Shown here one piece after another: positions 17,135 through 26,358 of a stretch of DNA of 64,000 bases. Position numbers and translations under genes: made by a program. Source of the DNA: Arcticibacter tournemirensis (GTDB taxonomy: Bacteria > Bacteroidota > Bacteroidia > Sphingobacteriales > Sphingobacteriaceae); assembly GCF_006716645.1 (NCBI RefSeq), contig NZ_VFPL01000001.1, positions 4,030,001 through 4,094,000 of the forward strand. Reading direction: 5' to 3'. Positions within the stretch are counted from its first letter, which is position 1. The number at the start of each line of letters is the position of its first letter. The notes beneath the pieces are model-generated. The model was not told the DNA's origin. It ran no database searches and saw nothing but the letters and a program-made list of their open reading frames with translations.

Positions 17135-19608
17135 ATACCTATCAAATTTATTTCCTAACGAAAAAGTTATTTGTCCTGCTCTTTATCGCAGTTGTTAGCC
17201 AATCAGCTTTCGCACAGAAAAATATAAAAAGCTATACCGCTACCCCCGATGATCATCTCATTCGCCCTGGGAAAAGAGTGGTTTATGATTTATATATCAC
17301 AGATACCATAGTGAACTTTACTGGCAAATCAGTGAAAGCTCAGGCGATCAACGGCCAAATCCCTGGTCCAACGATTCGCTTCACAGAAGGTGATACCGCA
17401 GTTATTCACGTCCACAATAAAATGAAGGATGAAACCTCTATGCACTGGCATGGCATCTTGCTACCCAATAAATTCGACGGTGTACCTTATTTAGAAACTG
17501 CGCCAATAATGCCGGGTCAGACCCATGATTTCATATTTCCTTTACGCCAAACTGGTACCTATTGGTATCATTCGCATACCAAATTGCAAGAACAGTCCGG
17601 ATTATTTGGTTCTATCGTAATCGAATCTCAAGATAAGGGCAATAAAATAGATCAGTATCCTGATAAAGTCTTAATGCTTTCCGACTGGACCAACCAAAAC
17701 CCTAAAAATGTGCTGCGCCTTTTAAAGCGTGGCAGTGATTATTTCCCAATCAAAAAAGGAGCAGTACAAAGTTATGGGGAAGCTATATCAAAAGGTTACG
17801 GAAGTGATAAATTGATGATGGAATGGATGCGGATGCCCGCAATGGACATCAGCGATATCAAGTATGATAAGTTTTTTATCAACGGAAAAGAAAATGTTGA
17901 TCAGCAAGAATACAAGGCTGGCGAAACAGTAAGGTTAAGAATTATTGATGGTTCGGCCTCTACCTATTTCTGGGTACAGTTTGCTGGTGGACAGATGACA
18001 GTAGTGGCTGCCGATGGATTGGAGGTACAGCCTATAAAAGTTGATAAGCTTTTGCTGGGCGTGGCAGAAACTTATGATGTGCTGATCACTATCCCTAAAG
18101 ATGGTAAATACGAGCTTAGAGCCACACCGCATGATGTATCCGGACAGGTGTCTACTTTCTTTGGAACTGGCACATTGCATAAAGCTCCAGATATTCCTAA
18201 GCTGAATTATTTCAGGATTATGCACAGTATGAGCCAGATGATGATGGGAATGAAAGGGATGCAGATGAGTGCCGTAAAAAACAGCAAACTGAAGAAAGCC
18301 GGAATGCTGAAAGAAACGCCTAACGGCATGGAAGGTAAAATGGGTGCGTCTGCGATGAAGATGGATATGGGAATGGGAATGGGAATGGGAGAAATGAAGA
18401 TGGACGGCATGCAAGGAATGGATATGAATTCAGATTCTGTCAAGATGAAACATTCGGGTCACGATAGAACCATGAAGATGGACGACAGCATGAAAAAAAT
18501 GGACATGAACTCAGATTCTGAAAAAATGACGGGAATTGATATGGGCGGTATGGATATGATGGGGATGAAAGATGATGGAAGAGGTATTAAAATGACCGTT
18601 CCCGGATCAATGATGAACAGCTTGGGCGGAGAAGGTAAAATCCTGACCTATGATATGTTAAGGGCAAAAGCCTCTACAGAAATAGATTCCAAACAGCCAT
18701 TGAGGACTTTCCAGTTATACTTAACAGGTTCTATGTTAAGGTATGTATGGTCTATCAATAACAAAACCCTTTCAGAACAGGATGTTTTATCTATCAAAAA
18801 AGGTGAAAAAGTCAGGTTTGTGATGCACAATAACACCATGATGGAGCATCCAATGCATCTACATGGACACTTTTTTAGGGTTATAAATGCGCAGGGAGAA
18901 TATTCGCCATTGAAACATACGGTAAGTGTGGAGCCTATGAAAACGGTTACCATAGAGTTTGATGCCAACGAAGAAAAAGACTGGTTTTTCCACTGCCATA
19001 TTCTTTATCACATGAATGCTGGGATGGCAAGGATAGTAAGATATCAAAATTCACCTATAACACCGGAAGTTGCCCAATATCGTGGTAACAATCCTATTCT
19101 GAGGGAATCAAACCATCCTTTCTTTTGGGCAAGTATTGCTATTCAGTCACAGGCTAACTATGGAATGTTCAACGTTTCGAACGTTAGGTATAGTTTTAAT
19201 TCTGACTGGCGTTTCAGTTATGATGGAAGGTACGAGGTTACGCCAAGGTTAGAACGCTACTTGGATAACCGCTTTTATCTATCAGGTTATATCGGTGCTG
19301 AATTTAAAAATGACACTAAAGGTGGCGCTTTTCTAATAAATGACGAACAAAATGCCTTTGTAGGTTTAAGGTATCTATTGCCCCTATTCATTCAAACCGA
19401 TGTGAGGATCAGTCAAAACGGAAAAGCCAGGTTTGAAATTGGGCGTTCGGACATCCCGATCTCTAACAGAATACGTTTAGGGGGTAGCTGGAATACAGAT
19501 AAAGAATATCGTATCAGCACAACTTACATACTTGGGAAAAATTTAGGTCTATCCGGAAATTATGATAGTGATTACGGATGGGGCGCAGGGTTAAGAATTA
19601 TGTATTAA
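17131..19608 (+). CDS. Multicopper oxidase (CopA/PcoA-type) fused to a CopB-like outer-membrane barrel
   Basis: 825 aa. A signal peptide (to about SAFAQ) precedes three cupredoxin domains with all four copper motifs: HWHGILLP, YWYHSHTKLQEQSG, HPMHLHGHFF and WFFHCHILYHMNAGM. Between them, about residues 370-490, is a Met-rich insert (repeated MDMGMGMG, MKMDGMQGMDM) typical of cuprous oxidases that handle periplasmic Cu(I). After residue ~650 comes an extra ~175-residue region of alternating beta strands ending GAGLRIMY with a terminal aromatic, resembling a CopB/PcoB barrel. It oxidises Cu(I) to less toxic Cu(II). Periplasmic, probably outer-membrane tethered through the fusion. Confidence 0.9.
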   Translation: MNTYQIYFLTKKLFVLLFIAVVSQSAFAQKNIKSYTATPDDHLIRPGKRVVYDLYITDTIVNFTGKSVKAQAINGQIPGPTIRFTEGDTAVIHVHNKMKDETSMHWHGILLPNKFDGVPYLETAPIMPGQTHDFIFPLRQTGTYWYHSHTKLQEQSGLFGSIVIESQDKGNKIDQYPDKVLMLSDWTNQNPKNVLRLLKRGSDYFPIKKGAVQSYGEAISKGYGSDKLMMEWMRMPAMDISDIKYDKFFINGKENVDQQEYKAGETVRLRIIDGSASTYFWVQFAGGQMTVVAADGLEVQPIKVDKLLLGVAETYDVLITIPKDGKYELRATPHDVSGQVSTFFGTGTLHKAPDIPKLNYFRIMHSMSQMMMGMKGMQMSAVKNSKLKKAGMLKETPNGMEGKMGASAMKMDMGMGMGMGEMKMDGMQGMDMNSDSVKMKHSGHDRTMKMDDSMKKMDMNSDSEKMTGIDMGGMDMMGMKDDGRGIKMTVPGSMMNSLGGEGKILTYDMLRAKASTEIDSKQPLRTFQLYLTGSMLRYVWSINNKTLSEQDVLSIKKGEKVRFVMHNNTMMEHPMHLHGHFFRVINAQGEYSPLKHTVSVEPMKTVTIEFDANEEKDWFFHCHILYHMNAGMARIVRYQNSPITPEVAQYRGNNPILRESNHPFFWASIAIQSQANYGMFNVSNVRYSFNSDWRFSYDGRYEVTPRLERYLDNRFYLSGYIGAEFKNDTKGGAFLINDEQNAFVGLRYLLPLFIQTDVRISQNGKARFEIGRSDIPISNRIRLGGSWNTDKEYRISTTYILGKNLGLSGNYDSDYGWGAGLRIMY

Positions 19609-19626
19609 AAATTAAATTTTAAAAAA

Positions 19627-20097
19627 ATGGAAAGTCAAAAATCAGAAAATGAAATGATGAGTTATAGGAAATTTGCACTAACAATGGGTATCTCCTTTAT
19701 GGTGATGTATTTTATCATGTTCATAAACATTGTGGATATTGATCACTTTTATATAAGCCTTACCCGTATTTACATGGCTTTATTAATGGTAAGTCCAATG
19801 GCCATCATCATGCTATTGATGATGGGTAAAATGTATCCAAATAAGAAGATGAATAAAGCCATCATTATAGGAAGTATAGCAGTTTTTGGTTTGGTGCTTA
19901 CTGCATTAAGAACGCAAACTCCTGTTGGTGATGAGCAATATATGAAAGCAATGATTCCCCACCATTCCTCAGCCATCATGACCAGCCAAAACGCCAATAT
20001 TAAAGATCCGGAGGTAAGGAAATTGGCAGATGAAATTATTGAAGCTCAAAAGAGGGAGATTGCGGAGATGAAAGCCATATTGGCCAGGATGAAATAA
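19627..20097 (+). CDS. DUF305 membrane protein (first copy)
   Basis: 156 aa. Three N-terminal helices are followed by a DUF305 segment with the metal-ligand-like MIPHHSSAIMTSQNA and the helix DPEVRKLADEIIEAQKREIAEM. DUF305 proteins are common in copper resistance loci and are thought to bind copper through the His/Met motif. It lies 18 bases after the oxidase and 30 before copA. A paralogue with the same layout follows copA. Confidence 0.85.
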   Translation: MESQKSENEMMSYRKFALTMGISFMVMYFIMFINIVDIDHFYISLTRIYMALLMVSPMAIIMLLMMGKMYPNKKMNKAIIIGSIAVFGLVLTALRTQTPVGDEQYMKAMIPHHSSAIMTSQNANIKDPEVRKLADEIIEAQKREIAEMKAILARMK

Positions 20098-20127
20098 ATT
20101 ATTCCACTTAAATCTTTTACCAATATC

Positions 20128-22644
20128 ATGGAGCATACTTATAAAATAGAAGGAATGAGCTGTAATGGCTGTCGTTCAAAAGTAGAGGAAGCACTTAATT
20201 CAATTAAGGGTGCTTCTGCAAAAGTTTCTTTAGAACCTCCTGTAGCCACCATTAACATGGCGAAGCATATTGCTCTAGAAGAATTGCAAAAGGTTCTTAG
20301 TAGTGCTGGAGATTATCATATTAAAGTTTTAGATAAAAACGATCAGAAAAACCACCATCAGTATATTACGGGTGAAAAGCTTTTCACAAAAAATAAAGCC
20401 GTTGGAAAAGATAGAAACGGTGCTTTTTACTGCCCGATGCATTGTGAGGGAGATAAAACTTATGATGCATCAGGTAATTGCCCTGTTTGTGGGATGGATT
20501 TAGTGCAAGCACCCTCCTTAAAAAAAGAAGCCTCCTATACCTGCCCTATGCATCCACAAATCATCAGGAACGAACCTGGAGCCTGCCCCATTTGCGGGAT
20601 GGATTTGGCACCCATGGAACCAGATTTGGATGAAGAGGATAAGACTTATGTCAACCTATTAAAAAAATTAAAAATTGCTTCAGCTTTCACTATTCCTATT
20701 TTTTTGATTGCTATGTCAGAAATGATTCCAAATAATCCGATTTATAAATTGATGGATTTGAAATACTGGAATTGGGTTCAGCTTGCACTCTCCATACCTG
20801 TTGTGTTTTACGCAACTTGGATGTTTTTTGAAAGAGCATGGAGATCCATCATCAGTTGGAAATTGAATATGTTTACACTGATAGGTATAGGGGCTGGCGT
20901 GGCATGGCTTTTTAGTTTAGTTGCACTGTTATTTTCTGATGTTTTCCCTGATCAGTTTAAAACCCATTCAGGTACAGTATATGTTTATTTTGAGGCTGCA
21001 ACTGTAATCCTAACACTCGTCTTATTGGGGCAGGCACTAGAAGCAAGGGCACATGGACAAACAAATAGCGCCATCAAAGAATTATTAAAGCTGGCACCCA
21101 ATAACGCTACAAAAATCGTGGGAGAAAAGGAATTGCTAGTAAGTATTGATGACATCCAAAAGGGAGACCTGCTACGCGTGAAACCCGGTGAAAAAGTACC
21201 TGTTGATGGAAGTATTAAGGTTGGGGAGATAACGATTGATGAATCCATGATCTCAGGTGAACCAATCCCGGTTGATAAGAGACCGGGGGACAAGGTAAGT
21301 TCAGGCACCATAAACGGGAACAAGACTTTTACAATGCTTGCAGAAAAAGTGGGCTCGGAAACTTTACTATCCCAGATCATTGAAATGGTCAATTCAGCAA
21401 GCCGTTCAAAAGCTACTATTCAAAAGCTGGCTGATAAAATCTCTCGATATTTTGTACCGATAGTGGTGTTGATAGCTATCATTACCTATATCGTCTGGGC
21501 AATCTATGGCCCCGAACCTGCCTATGTTTATGCATTTGTAAATGCTATAGCAGTATTAATTATTGCCTGCCCTTGTGCGCTGGGATTGGCAACTCCTATG
21601 TCAGTAATGGTTGGTGTAGGGAAAGGCGCAAAGCTGGGAGTGCTAATAAAGAATGCAGAATCATTAGAAAAAATGAACACCATCGATGTGATGGTTATTG
21701 ATAAGACCGGAACGGTTACCGAAGGCAAACCATCTGTAGAAAAAATCGTTAGCACAAATCCGGATTTTACGGAGAACGACGTTCTGCAACGAATCATATC
21801 TCTTAATAGCAGTAGCGAACATCCGTTGGCACAGGCTACACTGCGCTATGGAAAGGAAAACAACGTTGAAATTAAACCTATTTCAAAGTTTGAAGCAATT
21901 ACCGGCAAAGGGGTTATTGGGATGCTGGAAGGCAAAAAACTGGCTTTAGGAAATAATAAATTGATGGAACAAGTGAAAGCGAAAGTTTCGTCTGAATTAA
22001 ATGAGCAGGTCAAAACAGAGCAGAAACAAGGTAAAACTGTTTCCTATTTCGCAGTTGAAAACACAGCCGTTGGTTTTGTAGTCATTTCGGATATGATTAA
22101 AGAATCGAGTAAAGATGCCATCCGCAAATTACAGAAAGAGGGTTTGAAAGTGATGATGTTTACTGGGGATAATGAAGATACTGCAAGAGCGGTGAGTGAA
22201 GCGTTAAACCTCGATGGATATAAAGCCCAAATGTTACCTGAGAATAAATTAGATGAAATCAAGCGTTTACAAGGAGAAGGAAAAAAAGTAGCGATGGCGG
22301 GCGATGGAATTAATGATGCCCCGGCATTGTCGCAGGCAGATATTGGTATTGCTATGGGTACCGGAACGGATGTAGCCATCGAAAGCGCCGCAATTACCCT
22401 GGTAAAAGGCGACCTGAATGGGATTGCTAAAGCCAGGCAGTTAAGCCACAAAGTAATGCGAAACATAAAAGAAAATCTATTTTTTGCCTTGGGTTATAAC
22501 GTTTTGGGAATACCTATTGCAGCAGGGGTTTTATATCCGCTTTTCGGCATTTTACTTTCTCCAATGATTGCGGCGCTGGCCATGAGTTTTAGCTCGGTAT
22601 CCGTTATTCTGAACTCATTACGGCTGAGAAGCGCAAAACTATAA
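20128..22644 (+). CDS. copA: Cu(+)-translocating P-type ATPase (P1B-1)
   Basis: 838 aa. Domains in order: N-terminal HMA with GMSCNGC (8-14); two heavy-metal-binding zinc-ribbon-like modules (YCPMHCEGDKTYDASGNCPVCGMDL near 107 and YTCPMHPQI...CPICGMDLAP near 149); membrane domain; actuator SGEP; ion site ACPCALGLATP; phosphorylation site DKTGTVTEGKP; nucleotide domain SSEHPL; hinge GDGINDAPALSQADIGIAMG. It exports Cu(I) from the cytoplasm to the periplasm. Full length, intact, and central to the copper operon. Confidence 0.95.
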   Translation: MEHTYKIEGMSCNGCRSKVEEALNSIKGASAKVSLEPPVATINMAKHIALEELQKVLSSAGDYHIKVLDKNDQKNHHQYITGEKLFTKNKAVGKDRNGAFYCPMHCEGDKTYDASGNCPVCGMDLVQAPSLKKEASYTCPMHPQIIRNEPGACPICGMDLAPMEPDLDEEDKTYVNLLKKLKIASAFTIPIFLIAMSEMIPNNPIYKLMDLKYWNWVQLALSIPVVFYATWMFFERAWRSIISWKLNMFTLIGIGAGVAWLFSLVALLFSDVFPDQFKTHSGTVYVYFEAATVILTLVLLGQALEARAHGQTNSAIKELLKLAPNNATKIVGEKELLVSIDDIQKGDLLRVKPGEKVPVDGSIKVGEITIDESMISGEPIPVDKRPGDKVSSGTINGNKTFTMLAEKVGSETLLSQIIEMVNSASRSKATIQKLADKISRYFVPIVVLIAIITYIVWAIYGPEPAYVYAFVNAIAVLIIACPCALGLATPMSVMVGVGKGAKLGVLIKNAESLEKMNTIDVMVIDKTGTVTEGKPSVEKIVSTNPDFTENDVLQRIISLNSSSEHPLAQATLRYGKENNVEIKPISKFEAITGKGVIGMLEGKKLALGNNKLMEQVKAKVSSELNEQVKTEQKQGKTVSYFAVENTAVGFVVISDMIKESSKDAIRKLQKEGLKVMMFTGDNEDTARAVSEALNLDGYKAQMLPENKLDEIKRLQGEGKKVAMAGDGINDAPALSQADIGIAMGTGTDVAIESAAITLVKGDLNGIAKARQLSHKVMRNIKENLFFALGYNVLGIPIAAGVLYPLFGILLSPMIAALAMSFSSVSVILNSLRLRSAKL

Positions 22645-22680
22645 CATATAGCGAATTAAGTGCAAACAAAAAAATAAATC

Positions 22681-23175
22681 ATGAAAAACGATAATCAAAA
22701 AATTTCACACCAAGCAATGGGACATGAGGGCAATCCATATAAAAAGTTGTTGGTCATGTTGGTGCTGTCTTTTATTTCCATGTATATTCTAATGTATGCA
22801 ATGGTAAACAGCCTGGAAAATGTGTATCCGAATATTAACCAGTTTTATATGGCCTCTTTGATGACCATGCCGATGATCATCATTGAACTGGCTTTAATGG
22901 GTAAAATGTACATGAATAAAAGATTGAATACTGTTATTATTTCTCTAAGCTCAGTAGCACTAATAGCATTTTTCTTACTGATCCAGTATCAAACTGCTGT
23001 TTCAGATAAGCAATTTTTGAAAGGAATGATCCCGCACCATGCCGCAGCGATTCTAATGAGCGAGCAATCAAAATCACAAGACCCGGAAATAAATAAATTA
23101 CAGGAGCAAATTATATCAAGCCAGCGGGAAGAAATAAAAGTGATGAAAGCAAAATTAAAAGAATTAGAAAAGTAA
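22681..23175 (+). CDS. DUF305 membrane protein (second copy)
   Basis: 164 aa. It has the same architecture as the DUF305 gene upstream of copA: a short His/Lys-rich N-terminus, three helices, then MIPHHAAAILMSEQSKSQDPEINKLQEQIISSQREEI. It starts 36 bases after copA. The two DUF305 genes flanking copA look like a duplication with divergence and probably bind periplasmic copper. Confidence 0.85.
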   Translation: MKNDNQKISHQAMGHEGNPYKKLLVMLVLSFISMYILMYAMVNSLENVYPNINQFYMASLMTMPMIIIELALMGKMYMNKRLNTVIISLSSVALIAFFLLIQYQTAVSDKQFLKGMIPHHAAAILMSEQSKSQDPEINKLQEQIISSQREEIKVMKAKLKELEK

Positions 23176-23188
23176 CCAAATCGTAATT

Positions 23189-23857
23189 ATGAAATCAAAA
23201 GTTCAATCCCGCTTTAAGGGAAGATTGGTACATCATGTAACTTTAGCGCTGGTCACCATAGTCCTACTGGGAAGCCTTTATTACCTTGTACAATCTCCCG
23301 ATACTACCTTTAAGTGGAGCATGAGTACAGCCTATGTGTCTCTGTTGTTTTTAGGGTTAACCTTAATTACTGGCCCAATCAATTTACTGCGTAAACGGCG
23401 CAATCCGGTTTCTACTGATCTGCGTAGGGATATAGGGATATGGAGTGGAATTATTGGCTTGGCGCATGTTGCCATTGGTTGGCAGGTGCACATGGGCAAT
23501 ATGTTGCTTTACTTTTTTAAGGAAGACAAGACCACTAACGAATTCACTCTCCGTTCAGACCTATTTGGTTTCGCCAATTATATGGGATTAGCTGGCGCAC
23601 TGATTTTAGTGCTTCTATTGGCGCTTTCAAACGATCTATCCTTGAGAAAACTAAAGGCTCCGCGATGGAAATACTGGCAGAGATGGAACTATGTATTGTA
23701 TTTGCTGGTGATCATTCATGCGATAACTTACCAGGTTATTGAAAAGCGAACGTTGCCCTATCCGCCACTATTAACTTTGCTTATTTTTCCTATTTTAGTT
23801 TTACAATTGTTAGGTGTCACACAAATTAGAAAAATAAAACAGAGTGAAAAATATTAA
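23189..23857 (+). CDS. Ferric-reductase-like transmembrane protein (MsrQ-like haem protein)
   Basis: 222 aa with about six helices. Histidines in helix positions (LAHVAIGWQVHMG, LLVIIHAITYQVIE) fit the haem ligands of the ferric reductase-like transmembrane domain. It may carry electrons across the inner membrane, for example to reduce copper or repair oxidised methionines. It lies 13 bases after the second DUF305 gene. No MsrP partner is present in the window, so it is not firmly MsrQ. Confidence 0.75.
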   Translation: MKSKVQSRFKGRLVHHVTLALVTIVLLGSLYYLVQSPDTTFKWSMSTAYVSLLFLGLTLITGPINLLRKRRNPVSTDLRRDIGIWSGIIGLAHVAIGWQVHMGNMLLYFFKEDKTTNEFTLRSDLFGFANYMGLAGALILVLLLALSNDLSLRKLKAPRWKYWQRWNYVLYLLVIIHAITYQVIEKRTLPYPPLLTLLIFPILVLQLLGVTQIRKIKQSEKY

Positions 23858-24009
23858 CGAAGTACTAAAACTATAAATGGATTTGGGTGGTAGTAGAAGC
23901 GATAGATGAAAGATTGTAAAACTGGCATTGTTTGTGCCAAATTTTCTGCCTAACAATTCCTATTATGAATTTGTTATTTTATAAACAACAGTCATTAAAA
24001 ATCAGAACA

Positions 24010-24354
24010 ATGAAAAAATTAATCTTAACAGCAGCGTTTGCAGCATTTTCTTTAGTCGCTTTCCAGGCATGTAATAATAGTGGCAGCAGCAGTGCCGAAG
24101 TAGAAAATACGGATGTCGTTCCATCTGGCACCTATAACGGAACAGCAGATAAAGTGGATCCTGATGAAAAAGAAGTGTATGTTAAAACAAGCGACGGGAA
24201 GATGCTAGAGCTTTATTTCACTGAACAAACCAAGCTCACCCAAAATGGGCAAACAGCTACTTTTGATGCCTTAAAAGAGGGACAAAACCTGGAAGTTACT
24301 GTAGAAAAGAAAGGAAACAGATTAGAACCAATGGCAGTTAATATTATGCAATAA
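24010..24354 (+). CDS. Small periplasmic lipoprotein
   Basis: 114 aa from ATG 24010 (MKKLILTAAF); the longer in-frame start at 23932 would bury the signal. A lipobox (LVAFQAC) places the lipidated Cys at about residue 20, followed by a Ser-rich linker and a small beta-rich domain of the OB/DUF5666 type (SGTYNGTADKVDPDEKEVYV, TEQTKLTQNG). Function unknown. Its position inside the copper operon suggests a periplasmic metal-binding or stress role. Confidence 0.7.
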   Translation: MKKLILTAAFAAFSLVAFQACNNSGSSSAEVENTDVVPSGTYNGTADKVDPDEKEVYVKTSDGKMLELYFTEQTKLTQNGQTATFDALKEGQNLEVTVEKKGNRLEPMAVNIMQ

Positions 24355-24356
24355 GC

Positions 24357-24857
24357 ATGGATAAAGTTTCAGCTATTTGGAGAACGGAGCTCTGGCATCC
24401 TTTGTCAGTCCATTATCCAATAGCATTTTTGATATTAAGCACCATTCTTGGTATTTTAATCTTCATTCTTGGTAATAGACATAATTTTGAAACTCGCCTG
24501 AGATTTACGATGTCATTACTTTTATGGAGCGGCACATTACTTTTGTGGCTTGCGTTTTATACAGGCAAGTTGGCTTACAGCGTAGAAGTTAGAAGAATTT
24601 GTGATCCGTTCGTACTAAAGAATCATCTCTATTGGGCAAACGTCACCAGCTTTGTTTTTTCTGCTGCAACAATCACAGATGTTCTTCAAAAAATTGCAGC
24701 TATTAAAATAAATAAATTGCTTGTGCTTGTTACAGTTATTTTAATGATTGCCGGATCAATTTGTCTCGGTTATACCGGCCATCTTGGAGCATCATTGGTT
24801 TATGAGCAGGGTGCGGGAGTTCATCAGCCAGCTTCAGATTGCAGTGACTATAAATAA
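24357..24857 (+). CDS. DUF2231 membrane protein
   Basis: 166 aa, four predicted helices. It starts with the DUF2231 hallmark ELWHPLSVHYPIAFLIL, where the His residues may bind haem or metal, and ends GHLGASLVYEQGAGVHQP. Frequently found with copper/redox genes. The ATG follows the lipoprotein stop by 2 bases, and the next CDF gene begins 3 bases after its stop, so this is a tight operon. Confidence 0.82.
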   Translation: MDKVSAIWRTELWHPLSVHYPIAFLILSTILGILIFILGNRHNFETRLRFTMSLLLWSGTLLLWLAFYTGKLAYSVEVRRICDPFVLKNHLYWANVTSFVFSAATITDVLQKIAAIKINKLLVLVTVILMIAGSICLGYTGHLGASLVYEQGAGVHQPASDCSDYK

Positions 24858-24860
24858 TCT

Positions 24861-25772
24861 ATGGAAATTTCAGACAACAAAATTATAATACCAAATAGAG
24901 GTTTAAGAACTACTTTAATAGGCATCATAGTAAGTGGCATCCTTGCAATCATTAAGGCTTTGGGCGGTGTCTTCGGACATTCGTACGCTTTAATAGCCGA
25001 TGCTATCGAATCCACTGCGGATATTTTTACATCCAGTATGCTATGGCTGGGACTAAAGTGGTCTGCTAAACCGGCAGATAAGGAACATCCTTATGGGCAT
25101 GGTAAAGCAGAGGCACTAACAGCGATTGGAATAGCCCTTGCTTTAACTATTGCAGCCTTTATTATAGCTAAAGAAAGTATTCACAATATTATAACTCCTC
25201 ATAAAGTTCCTGAAGCATATACCCTGATCATTCTTGTTGTCGTGATCGCAACCAAAGAGCTGTTATATAGATATGTTTTAAAGACAGGATTGGAAATCAA
25301 CAGTGGAGCAGTAAAAGCAGATGCATTTCATCATCGGAGTGATGCCATAACTTCTGCCGCAGCCTTTATAGGAATTACCATTGGTTTAATTGGCGGTAAG
25401 GGCTACGAAGTAGCGGATGATTGGGCGGCGTTATTTGCCTCTTTAATTATTGTGATCAATGCTTATAAAATTTGCAGGCCCGCTATCGGTGAATTGCTTG
25501 ATGAAGACCTTGAACCTGAACTAAATCAAAAAGTCAAACAACTGGCTGCTGAAATTCAAGACGTAATCCTCGTTGAAAAATGTCATACCCGAAAAATGGG
25601 TGTTATGAACCATGCAGACCTTCATATATGGGTAGACAAAAATCTGACGGTAGAACAGGGACATGATATAGCCCATAAAGTGAAGAACCATGTGCAAAAA
25701 AGCCTTCCCCAGTTTATAGATGTAATGATCCATGTGGAACCGGCAAAACACATTTTTAACTTGTATTTATAA
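24861..25772 (+). CDS. Cation diffusion facilitator (FieF/MamM-type)
   Basis: 303 aa. Six-helix CDF transporter with the metal-site motifs DAIESTADIF (helix 2) and KADAFHHRSDAITS (helix 5), HPYGHGKAEAL in the loop, and the C-terminal cytoplasmic ferredoxin-like domain (ADLHIWVDKNLTVEQGHDIAHKVK). It exports divalent cations (Zn, Fe, Cd or Mn) by proton antiport. HxxxD in helix 5 agrees with Zn/Fe/Cd-type members. Confidence 0.88.
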   Translation: MEISDNKIIIPNRGLRTTLIGIIVSGILAIIKALGGVFGHSYALIADAIESTADIFTSSMLWLGLKWSAKPADKEHPYGHGKAEALTAIGIALALTIAAFIIAKESIHNIITPHKVPEAYTLIILVVVIATKELLYRYVLKTGLEINSGAVKADAFHHRSDAITSAAAFIGITIGLIGGKGYEVADDWAALFASLIIVINAYKICRPAIGELLDEDLEPELNQKVKQLAAEIQDVILVEKCHTRKMGVMNHADLHIWVDKNLTVEQGHDIAHKVKNHVQKSLPQFIDVMIHVEPAKHIFNLYL

Positions 25773-25787
25773 TCAAACCAAAATTAC

Positions 25788-25795
25788 TATCTTTG
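25788..25795 (+). promoter_or_regulatory. Candidate Bacteroidota -7 box (TATCTTTG)
   Basis: TATCTTTG matches the Bacteroidota primary sigma consensus TAnnTTTG. A TTG at 25761-25763 could serve as the -33 box with a long (24-base) spacer. The transcript would start almost at the ATG at 25804, giving a near-leaderless mRNA. This suggests that the cusAB section has its own promoter. Confidence 0.45.
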
Positions 25796-25803
25796 CAAGA
25801 TTC

Positions 25804-26118
25804 ATGAAGTTTACAGCTTCCATATTGACTATCGTTATTTTAGCAATGCATTTTTTGCCTTGCTCCGATGCTTTTGCCATGAACAAAAGTAGCCGATATG
25901 ACTCTGTACAAAAATCTGCCGACAATGATACACATAAGGATATTGATGAGTGTACCCCTTTTTGCTCTTGCGCCTGCTGCGCTATCCCATCTGTAACGCA
26001 AGCTCAAATCGCAATAAAAGTTCATGTGCCGGACTATTCAAATACATATAGGCCACATATACCCGGCGATTTTATCGATGTTAGCCTTCCTATCTGGCAA
26101 CCTCCTCAATTAGGTTAA
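25804..26118 (+). CDS. Small secreted Cys-containing protein preceding cusA (DUF6660-like)
   Basis: 104 aa from ATG 25804 (MKFTASILTIVILAMHFLPC). It has an N-terminal signal peptide, a short acidic linker, and a cysteine cluster CTPFCSCACCAIPS that could bind copper, then a tail ending ISLPIWQPPQLG-like (DVSLPIWQPPQLG). This type of protein regularly precedes the CusA-TolC gene in Bacteroidota. Biochemical role unknown; periplasmic or outer-membrane-facing metal binding is inferred. Confidence 0.7.
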   Translation: MKFTASILTIVILAMHFLPCSDAFAMNKSSRYDSVQKSADNDTHKDIDECTPFCSCACCAIPSVTQAQIAIKVHVPDYSNTYRPHIPGDFIDVSLPIWQPPQLG

Positions 26119-26140
26119 GTACTTCTTTCTTTATTTAAAT

Positions 26141-26166
26141 CTATGACTGCGAAACGCAGCTCATAG
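26141..26166. other. Stem-loop between the DUF6660-like gene and cusA
   Basis: CTATGACTGCG (26141-26151) pairs with CGCAG and TCATAG (26155-26166) around an AAA loop with one bulged base. No T-tract follows, so it is more likely an mRNA stability or processing element than a terminator. Confidence 0.4.
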
Positions 26167-26198
26167 TTCAAGTACATGTATTGCTTTACCCAATACAA

Positions 26199-26351
26199 AT
26201 GCCTACACAGATTAAAAAAAGCAGAAAAAAGAAAAGAAAAATTTCTACTGTCCAAATTGTCCGGTTGATAATCTATTATCTGCTGGCTGCAATTCTGGGA
26301 GCTGCAGTCTTTATGCGTCTATGGCATTACTATTCATTTCACTATAAGTAA
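26199..26351 (+). CDS. 50-aa small basic single-span membrane protein
   Basis: The frame runs from ATG 26199 to TAA 26349-26351. The N-terminus is strongly basic (KKSRKKKRK), followed by one membrane helix (LIIYYLLAAILGAAVFM) and a short aromatic/His tail (LWHYYSFHYK). It lies 7 bases before the CusA-TolC gene and is probably co-translated with it. No family recognised; a small accessory subunit of the RND pump is one possibility. Confidence 0.55.
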   Translation: MPTQIKKSRKKKRKISTVQIVRLIIYYLLAAILGAAVFMRLWHYYSFHYK

Positions 26352-26358
26352 ATAAGAA

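Noticed and set aside
17935-18443. Long antisense ORFs over the multicopper oxidase (His- and Ile/Pro-rich)
   Set aside because: They are the complements of the Met-rich copper-binding repeats and have low-complexity composition; no independent support.
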